Assembly: GCA_030040515.1 (NCBI GenBank)
Contig: JASHTO010000219.1
Location: forward strand, 1 to 10,828
Direction: 5' to 3'
Origin: Terriglobia bacterium
Lineage (GTDB): Bacteria > Acidobacteriota > Terriglobia > UBA7540
Length of the DNA: 10,828 nucleotides
The notes under the pieces were generated by a model, which saw only the letters and a list, made by a program, of their open reading frames with translations, did no database searches and had not been told where the DNA came from. Numbering within the stretch: position 1 is the first letter of the stretch; each line of letters begins with the position of its first letter. Shown here piece by piece: positions 1 through 5,032 of this stretch. The position numbers and the translations under genes were made by a program.

Positions 1-1365
1 ATGGTCGTGGCCGTGGCCCTGATCGACTGGCGCGTCGAGCTGAACGCCTCCTTTGGATTCCTCTATCTTTTTCCAATGTTGATTGTGGGGAGCTGCCTGC
101 CGCGCTGGCAATTGGCGCTATTGGGAGGACTCTGCACATTTCTGGCTGAGCGCTTCGCCCCATTTCCGTGGGATGCGGCCGCCGGCGTGCCGCGCGACGT
201 CTTCATGTTCGCTTCCTACTTCGGCACGGGGCTGTTCGCCTATGAGTCAACGCGCAACCGGCAACTGAGCGAACAGCACGTGCGTGAGGTCGAGCAGGAA
301 TCAGATTTGCGCCGCGACGCCGAGCAGCAGTTGCAGGCACTGATTGAAAGCAGCCCCGCCGCGATTCTGACCATCGACTCCGCCGGAAAAATTCTGATGG
401 CCAATCAAGCCGCACATTTATTGCTGGGGTTTGATCAAGGGAAACTGCGTGGCGAGCCCATCCAGGATTTTGTGCCCACCCTGGCGCGCGTTCCTTTCGC
501 CGATGATTCCACTCCGCGCTTCCGCACCGCCATGCAATGCTCCGGGCGCAGCCTTGAGGGCAACGATTTCCTGGCGGAAGTCTGGTTTTCCACTTACCAG
601 ACCAGCGCCGGGCCGCGCCTTGCCGCGATGCTGGTGGACAGTTCCGAAAATCTTCGCGACGCGGAGGAATCGAGTTTCCATCACTTGATCGTCGCATCGC
701 GGCTGGCGGTGGGCGCGGTTTCGCACGAAATTCGCAACGTATGCGGAGCCATTTCCGTGGTTTATGAGAACCTGTTGCGCCGCGGCGAGCTGAACGGCAA
801 CGAAGATTTCCGCGCCCTCGGGACCCTGGTGGAAGGACTCGGGAAAATCGCCACGCTCGAACTCCGGCAAAGCGCCGGAAGCAACGACCTGGCCAGCGTG
901 GACATCGACTCGGTCCTTCACGAGTTGCGGATTGTGGCCGCGCCGGATCTGCGCGATTCGGGCATCCTGATGCGCTGGCATGTACCCAAAGGATTGCCGC
1001 GAGTGTGGGGTGAGCGGCACAATCTTTTGCAGGTCCTCCTGAACCTCACACGCAACAGCCAGCGCGCCATGCAGGACCAGGAAGTGAAGGAGCTCCGCGT
1101 GAGCGCCTGCGTTGAAAACGGCCGCGTGGTGGTGCGGGTGCGCGATACCGGGCGCGGCGTCGCGAGTCCCGAACGGTTGTTCCAACTGTTCCAGGAAGGA
1201 GCAGAGGCCACGGGCTTGGGGCTTTACCTTTCGCGCGCGCTCGTCCGATCCTTTCGCGGCGACCTGCGATATGAGGCGGGCCCGCCTGGATGCTGCTTCG
1301 CAGTGGAGCTGATGCCGTCCGCGGCGCCGGAGGACGAGGAAGGGACGCAGGGGCCAAATGGATAA
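1..1365 (+). CDS. Membrane sensor histidine kinase with PAS domain (probably 5'-partial)
   Basis: This is a two-component sensor kinase that should autophosphorylate on His and pass the phosphate to the adjacent response regulator. Residues 1-80 are hydrophobic and form two or three membrane segments (about 17-50 and 66-81). A charged coiled linker (85-112) follows, then a PAS-like domain (about 113-220, 'LIESSPAAILTIDSAGKIL'). The H-box is SHEIRN with H242 as the phospho-acceptor. The ATPase domain has an N-box (about 341-357, N348/N352), the G1 motif DTGRGV (382-387) and the G2 motif TGLGLYLSR (404-412). An ATG occupies the very first window base, and the membrane region starts abruptly, so the true start may lie outside. 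The stop overlaps the response regulator start by 8 bases, implying translational coupling. The sensed signal cannot be read from the sequence. Confidence 0.9.
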   Translation: MVVAVALIDWRVELNASFGFLYLFPMLIVGSCLPRWQLALLGGLCTFLAERFAPFPWDAAAGVPRDVFMFASYFGTGLFAYESTRNRQLSEQHVREVEQESDLRRDAEQQLQALIESSPAAILTIDSAGKILMANQAAHLLLGFDQGKLRGEPIQDFVPTLARVPFADDSTPRFRTAMQCSGRSLEGNDFLAEVWFSTYQTSAGPRLAAMLVDSSENLRDAEESSFHHLIVASRLAVGAVSHEIRNVCGAISVVYENLLRRGELNGNEDFRALGTLVEGLGKIATLELRQSAGSNDLASVDIDSVLHELRIVAAPDLRDSGILMRWHVPKGLPRVWGERHNLLQVLLNLTRNSQRAMQDQEVKELRVSACVENGRVVVRVRDTGRGVASPERLFQLFQEGAEATGLGLYLSRALVRSFRGDLRYEAGPPGCCFAVELMPSAAPEDEEGTQGPNG

Positions 1366-2002
1366 GATCAGAATTCTCCTGGTTGACGATCACGCGCTAT
1401 TCCGGGAAGGTCTGGTCCGGCTGCTTGAAGGCCAAGCCGATCTCGAGATGGTGGCCAGTTGCGCGAGCGGCGAGGAAGCCGCCGCGATTCTGCGTGAAAA
1501 CCCCCTTGACCTCGTGCTGCTCGACTACGACCTGGGCAAAGAGCGCGGCTTCGAGTTCATCGCCCGCGCCCGAAACGCGGGCTTTAAGGGCCGATTCCTG
1601 ATGGTGACCGCGGGCATGAGCGATGCCGAGTCCGTCCAGGCGCTCGACATGGGAGTAAGCGGAATTTTCCCCAAGCATAGCTCGCCGGGTGTTTTGACTG
1701 AAGCAATTCGCAAAGTGATGTCGGGAGAAACCTGGCTGGATCAGGACTCCATCCGCGCCCTCGTCGAGGCCACCAAGCACCCCGGCCGGCCCGCCCAGGT
1801 GAAAGCCTTGACGGCGAGAGAAAAACAAGTCTTGCAAGGCGTGTTCGAAGGTCTGACCAACAAGGAAATTGGCGCCCGCCTGGGCATTTCCGAAAGCTCC
1901 GTCAAAGCCGGCCTCCAGCAACTGTTTCACAAAACCGGAGTCCGAACCCGCAGCCAACTCGTCCGCATCGCCCTGGAAGAACGCCAGGCCGGGCGGAGAT
2001 GA
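1358..2002 (+). CDS. NarL/FixJ-family response regulator
   Basis: This 214-aa DNA-binding response regulator is the likely partner of the overlapping histidine kinase. The receiver domain covers residues 1-120. It has the acidic pair D10-D11, the phospho-acceptor D56 (LVLLDYDLG), T84 (LMVTAG) and K106 (IFPKHS). A LuxR/NarL helix-turn-helix occupies about 148-207 (LTAREKQVLQGVFEGLTNKEIGARLGIS, quoted here only as a motif region, with the recognition helix near SESSVKAGLQQLF). The start ATG is preceded by AGGGG at 1349-1353, with a 4-base gap, inside the kinase gene. The conserved acid following the DD pair and the linker look normal. No terminator with a T-run is visible after the stop. Target genes are unknown. 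The family assignment is firm, but the regulon is not inferable. Confidence 0.93.
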   Translation: MDKIRILLVDDHALFREGLVRLLEGQADLEMVASCASGEEAAAILRENPLDLVLLDYDLGKERGFEFIARARNAGFKGRFLMVTAGMSDAESVQALDMGVSGIFPKHSSPGVLTEAIRKVMSGETWLDQDSIRALVEATKHPGRPAQVKALTAREKQVLQGVFEGLTNKEIGARLGISESSVKAGLQQLFHKTGVRTRSQLVRIALEERQAGRR

Positions 2003-2574
2003 ATGCGCAAAGACTTCGCGGCACAGCCGTCCCGCTCCCATCAGCGTGGGTGGGCAGACCTGGGGATCGATGCGTGAAGAAAGGTTTCAGATACCCAGGC
2101 CGGTGAAGCAGCGTAACCTGTATGCTTGCTTCTCCCAGGAAGACTTGTTCGTCGAAATACACATTTGACAATCATCCTTACGAAGTCAGAAGTTGCTGAA
2201 AACAAAATGGAAATTTCAACTTGACCTAAATCGGGAAGGTGTTGAAAGAAAGGGAAATAAAATTGGCTGAACTGTAAAGCTTGGAAGTAATTGAAAAATA
2301 TGATAGTTATTTCGCGCACTTTACAAGACCTCTTGCTTGCCTAACCAGAATGTTTACAGGGTGTTACCAACCATGCTGGATTCACTAAGGGTACAATGCG
2401 TCCGTTCGCGTGCTAAGTTTTAGGGGATTTAGGGTGCTTGAAAGACCAGCCGACTGCTCATCGCTTTCCTCAATTCCGATCGCTTCGGGCGCAGCGGGAT
2501 TTAGCGAGGCAGCATGTCCTCTCACGGGTCCTAAGCCCTTCGCGGTTCCACTGATTTGTGTCACCGGCAAGGCA

Positions 2575-2612
2575 GGCGGAACCTCCTGGGATTATGACTG
2601 TCATGTTCCGCC
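2575..2612. repeat. Nested inverted repeat GGCGGAAC ... GTTCCGCC
   Basis: The arms GGCGGAAC (2575-2582) and GTTCCGCC (2605-2612) are perfectly complementary over 8 bases with a 22-base spacer. The last 11 bases of the spacer, ATGACTGTCAT (2594-2604), form a second palindrome that abuts the right arm. This could be an RNA hairpin or a protein-binding site. It has no assigned role. Confidence 0.5.
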
Positions 2613-2849
2613 CATATTTAAGTGGGGGCAGGGTCAAACCCGGATTATGCAGTGGCCGGTGGCCAGTCTGGGGGTTTGTGGGCTACCCAGGAGGTCAGAA
2701 TAGGCCTGATCAGGTCGTCGAGAGCTTTCGGGGCGCCCCTCGCTTTGGGTTTGAAATGCCCTGGGCCGGCGCGTTACGGAGAGGCTACAATGCGACTGAA
2801 ATGTTGTGTAATGTATAGACATATAAAGATTTGCAAGCGGTACTTTCAT

Positions 2850-2880
2850 CGCCGGGGCCTCCGGGGCTACCCCACCGGCG
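2850..2880. repeat. G+C-rich hairpin CGCCGG ... CCGGCG
   Basis: The outer arms CGCCGG (2850-2855) and CCGGCG (2875-2880) enclose an inner GGGG-CTA-CCCC stem (2863-2873). No T-run follows, so it is not a classical intrinsic terminator. Confidence 0.4.
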
Positions 2881-2985
2881 CTGCGGCAAGTTCGCCGATT
2901 CGGCCACGCCCTAGCTCATTGAGGTGAGGATGGTGCTGGAGGCTCGGAGAATTAGGTCAGGTCATGGTGAAAGAGCCTAGAATTA

Positions 2986-3003
2986 TTAGACTTGCGAGTC
3001 TAA
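2986..3003. repeat. Inverted repeat TTAGACT-TGCG-AGTCTAA
   Basis: A perfect 7-base stem (2986-2992 and 2997-3003) with a 4-base loop sits in AT-rich DNA, about 65 bases upstream of the rlpA -35 box. It may be a hairpin or an operator. There is no T-run after it on either strand. Confidence 0.45.
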
Positions 3004-3012
3004 AATTAACAA

Positions 3013-3028
3013 CCTACCGGTTGGTAGG
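3013..3028. promoter_or_regulatory. Palindrome CCTACCGGTTGGTAGG, possible operator
   Basis: The arms CCTACC (3013-3018) and GGTAGG (3023-3028) are perfectly complementary around GGTT. The site lies 38 bases upstream of the rlpA -35 box, next to the 2986-3003 palindrome. Its size and symmetry would suit a dimeric repressor or activator such as a TetR-family protein, but no such regulator is encoded in the window. The symmetry is seen; the operator role is inferred. Confidence 0.35.
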
Positions 3029-3066
3029 GTCGACTAATGCGACTATTAAGCCCCATTAAACTCCTC

Positions 3067-3095
3067 TTGACAAATTATCCGTAAAATTGTAGAAT
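3067..3095 (+). promoter_or_regulatory. Sigma-70-type promoter for rlpA
   Basis: The -35 box TTGACA (3067-3072) matches the consensus perfectly. A 17-base spacer leads to the -10 box TAGAAT (3090-3095), which matches at 5 of 6 positions. Transcription would start near 3102 and give a 5' leader of about 80 bases before the rlpA ATG at 3183. This is one of the two best promoters in the window. Confidence 0.8.
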
Positions 3096-3182
3096 TTCCT
3101 CGTCTCCTACCCTTACACATCAATAAAGCAGTCATCTGAATTTGGATCGATGAGTAAGGGAAATTTGGTACACGGAGGTTGA

Positions 3183-3641
3183 ATGAGGAAACTGGTTATG
3201 GGCTGTGCGGTGGCGGGGCTAATCGCCTTGTCACCGACGTCCGAAGCAGGGCCAACGGTTCTCCTTGGGACGCTACCCATGTTACGTCCAGTGCCCAAGG
3301 TCGAGGTTGGACTGGCAAGTTGGTACGGAATCGAGCGTCAAGGGATGCCCACGGCGAGCGGCCAGCTGTTTGATAAAGATAGACTTACTGCCGCACACCG
3401 GAAGTTTCCCCTGGGCACGAGAGTCCGCGTTACAAACCTCAAGAATTTGAAGTCCACAACGTTGACAGTTAATGATCGAGGCCCGGGAATTCCCGGACGA
3501 GTCATTGATCTTTCCTGGGCTGCCGCCAGGCAGCTTGGCTTCTTGGAAGCTGGCTTGGCCCGGGTTAAAATCGACGTCGTCAGCTACCCCGAAGGTTGTG
3601 ATTGGCGATTGGCCGGCACAGAAACTCCCAAGGTCAACTAA
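3183..3641 (+). CDS. rlpA: RlpA-like septal ring/peptidoglycan protein (DPBB domain)
   Basis: This is a 152-aa exported protein of the RlpA family. Characterised members bind or cleave peptidoglycan glycan strands lacking stem peptides, near the division site. Residues 1-22 form a signal peptide (MRKL, hydrophobic core, TSEA before the likely cleavage). No lipobox cysteine sits at the cleavage point, so this looks secreted and soluble rather than a lipoprotein. The double-psi beta-barrel covers about 41-135. It shows the family motifs GLASWYG (43-49), TASGQLFDKDRLTAAH (57-72), LGTRVRVTNL (77-86), NDRGP (97-101, with the catalytic-type D98) and GRVIDLS (105-111). There is no C-terminal SPOR domain, unlike the E. 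coli protein. GGAGG (3174-3178) lies 4 bases before the ATG. It is a single-gene unit with its own promoter. Confidence 0.92.
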   Translation: MRKLVMGCAVAGLIALSPTSEAGPTVLLGTLPMLRPVPKVEVGLASWYGIERQGMPTASGQLFDKDRLTAAHRKFPLGTRVRVTNLKNLKSTTLTVNDRGPGIPGRVIDLSWAAARQLGFLEAGLARVKIDVVSYPEGCDWRLAGTETPKVN

Positions 3642-3988
3642 ACCCCGGGCGAATGCCACGGGTTAGATATCCGCGAAAGACATAGGGCAGGTCACACAGA
3701 ATCTTACCGCCTGTCATAAGCCAGAGTAAAACCAGGCCAAGAGCAAAATAGCCTTTAAGTTAGGAGGGGGGGGGTTCATCCGTGCACAGCCGGCCGATGC
3801 TTCCCGAAATAGCTCTTCAGCCACCGGCCCAGAAAGACGCACGACGAGATCGAGGGGCCTCAAATGGCTCGGATCAATAACGCCCCTAGCCCAGTCAAGG
3901 TTGCTCACCAATCCTCGCCTCTTCGCTCGAGGATGAATTCCAGGACAATTCAGCCTTCCGTCCACAGTTGCGCGGAGGCCCGCCCGCG
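3642..3988. other. Intergenic region between convergent rlpA and tlpA-like genes
   Basis: About 350 bases lie between two converging genes. They include a run of nine G (3766-3774). A minus-strand open frame starting with GTG (3965 down to 3714) lacks a Shine-Dalgarno site, and I do not accept it as a gene. No T-rich intrinsic terminator is evident. A GC hairpin marks the right end. Confidence 0.55.
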
Positions 3989-3989
3989 C
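3970..3989 (-). terminator. GC hairpin at the end of the tlpA-like gene, possible terminator
   Basis: GCGCGG (3970-3975) and CCGCGC (3984-3989) pair perfectly with an 8-base loop and touch the stop codon of the minus-strand thioredoxin gene. There is no U-tract, so intrinsic termination is doubtful. It may instead protect the mRNA 3' end. Confidence 0.3.
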
Positions 3990-4900
3990 TATTTCAATCC
4001 CGCTTGCCCCAGCATGGCGAGAAATTGATTGCGCGTGCGCATATCGATGGATTCAGCCACAAGCTTTCCTTTGCGGTTGTAGATGAACGTCTTGGGAATC
4101 CCCCTAATGTCAAATTCACCGTTCACTTTGCGGCCGGGGTCGAGAAGAACCGTGTAGGAAATCCCCATGTTCGCGATGAAGGGCTTTACCTTTCCCGCAT
4201 CTTCGTCGGAAATGGCGAGAATGACCAATCCTTTTTTTCGGAACTGCCCATAAAGCCCCTCGAGGTCGGGCATTTCCTTGCGGCACGGTGGGCACCACGT
4301 AGCCCAGAAATTCACCAGCACTACTTTGCCGTGCAGGCTCTTCAGCGTCCACGACTTCCCATCGAGATCGGAGAGAGTAAAATCCGCCTCCTGGCGTTTC
4401 TGGTCGTCGGCTTCGAGCAGGGCCTTTGCCTTCGAGTATTCGGGCGATTCCACCGCAGCCTGCACGTGCTCGTAGCGCACCAATTGCGCGAGTTCAAGGT
4501 AGGCGTCATCAGGCTCGCCTTGCTTTTCGGGCATGGGGTGCTCGGTGAGCGCCGCGGCCAGCGTGGCAGCCACTTCCTGCAAGGTATCGTGCCCGAAGTC
4601 GCCCTCCGTCGAGAGGCTCGCGAGGCCATTGGCGAGCGCGAGTTTGTGCTCGCCCGACGGCAGGGCGCGGATATCGAGGGCGAGCTGCTTGGTTGCCTGC
4701 CGCCGCGCATCGTCGGAGAGCCCGCGTAAACCTCGCAATCCTCGCAAGATGGGCTTCTCCTGGTCACTCCACACGATTTTGTTCTGGGGAGAAGGCAATG
4801 CCGTTCGGGAAGATAAAATGAGCAGCGTCGCGGCCCCCGCCGCCAATGCGATGAGACTCAAGTACACCATTTTCGGTTTCAATGAAAGGTTAGACTTCAT
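3989..4900 (-). CDS. Membrane-anchored TlpA/ResA-like thioredoxin
   Basis: This 303-aa thiol-disulfide oxidoreductase is probably tethered to the outer face of the cytoplasmic membrane. ATG at 4900 is chosen because it gives a standard N-terminus: basic MKSNLSLKPK, then one hydrophobic anchor (about 11-30). An in-frame extension to 5014 would precede the anchor with a basic, unconserved tail. A weak AGGG lies a few bases upstream of the ATG. Residues 31-170 form an Ala/Glu-rich, probably helical region of unknown function. The AhpC/TSA-like TlpA domain covers about 172-303: ADFTLSDLDGKSW, LVNFWATWCPPCRKEMP with the redox pair C203 and C206, and the cis-Pro loop GIPKTF (P269). The usual role is reducing or maturing exported cysteine proteins. 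It diverges from the DUF4838 gene, whose product contains a CxxxxC-type cluster. The partner is unproven. Confidence 0.88.
   Translation of the reverse strand: MKSNLSLKPKMVYLSLIALAAGAATLLILSSRTALPSPQNKIVWSDQEKPILRGLRGLRGLSDDARRQATKQLALDIRALPSGEHKLALANGLASLSTEGDFGHDTLQEVAATLAAALTEHPMPEKQGEPDDAYLELAQLVRYEHVQAAVESPEYSKAKALLEADDQKRQEADFTLSDLDGKSWTLKSLHGKVVLVNFWATWCPPCRKEMPDLEGLYGQFRKKGLVILAISDEDAGKVKPFIANMGISYTVLLDPGRKVNGEFDIRGIPKTFIYNRKGKLVAESIDMRTRNQFLAMLGQAGLK
4731..4748. repeat. 9-base tandem duplication within the tlpA-like gene
   Basis: CCTCGCAAT (4731-4739) is followed directly by CCTCGCAAG (4740-4748), and an imperfect third unit lies just before it. On the coding strand it encodes LRGLRGLRGL (residues 52-61). 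The repeat is in frame and sits in the linker after the anchor, so length variation there would probably be tolerated. Confidence 0.6.
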
Positions 4901-4951
4901 CTGCCCTATTTTCTGCGTCCTCACCCGAGTTGCCCGGCTGGCCCCAAAGCC

Positions 4952-5005
4952 CATTTTACTACGATGCTTTGAGCATGCCGACTGATAACGTCCTAAGGTA
5001 AAATG
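4952..5005. repeat. Inverted repeat CATTTTAC ... GTAAAATG in a divergent spacer
   Basis: CATTTTAC (4952-4959) and GTAAAATG (4998-5005) are perfectly complementary and 38 bases apart. Between them ATGCT-TTG-AGCAT (4964-4976) forms another small palindrome. Each arm contains a TAAAAT hexamer pointing outward towards one of the divergent genes, so both genes could use mirrored -10 boxes. On the plus strand no good -35 box supports this. Confidence 0.4.
4953..4981 (-). promoter_or_regulatory. Possible promoter of the tlpA-like gene
   Basis: Read on the minus strand, TCGGCA (4981-4976) is a 4-of-6 match to a -35 box. After 17 bases comes TAAAAT (4958-4953), a 5-of-6 match to a -10 box. Transcription would start near 4946, about 45 bases before the ATG. 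The element is plausible but weak. Confidence 0.35.
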
Positions 5006-5024
5006 ATCGGTCAACGCAAACCGG

Positions 5025-5030
5025 GGAGGA
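5025..5030 (+). promoter_or_regulatory. Ribosome binding site of the DUF4838 gene
   Basis: GGAGGA (inside GGGGAGGA) lies just before ATG 5033. It supports this start over the in-frame ATG at 5003, which would add ten residues before the Tat motif. The spacing is short, so the 5003 start (with AAGG at 4995-4998) is not excluded. Confidence 0.6.
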
Positions 5031-5032
5031 AC

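Larger units (their letters stand above)
2003..3182. other. Long intergenic region without a convincing gene
   Basis: About 1.2 kb lies between the response regulator and rlpA. Open frames here are short, lack Shine-Dalgarno sites and match no family I recognise. Base composition shifts: about 2150-2350 and 2970-3170 are AT-rich, while 2460-2930 is G+C-rich. The region holds several inverted repeats (2575-2612, 2850-2880, 2986-3003, 3013-3028) and the rlpA promoter at its right end. It could be decayed coding sequence, an unrecognised structured RNA or plain spacer. I see no tRNA, rRNA or CRISPR pattern. Confidence 0.6.

Noticed and set aside
2165..2304. TTGACA (2165-2170) and TATGAT (2299-2304) as a promoter
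   Set aside because: Neither has a matching partner box at a 16-18 base distance; the AT-rich background explains both.
2558..2818. Plus-strand 86-aa open frame in the long spacer
   Set aside because: It has no Shine-Dalgarno site or recognisable domain and overlaps inverted repeats; other frames over the same bases are equally open.
3714..3965. Minus-strand 83-aa open frame (GTG start) after the tlpA-like gene, containing GPVAEELFR
   Set aside because: The short motif faintly recalls M41 or CPBP peptidases, but no zinc-binding HExxH is present, the CPBP spacing is off by one, no Shine-Dalgarno site precedes it and the tail looks non-coding.
3968..4729. Plus-strand 253-aa open frame opposite the tlpA-like gene
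   Set aside because: It is antisense to a well-supported thioredoxin with WCPPC and cis-Pro motifs.
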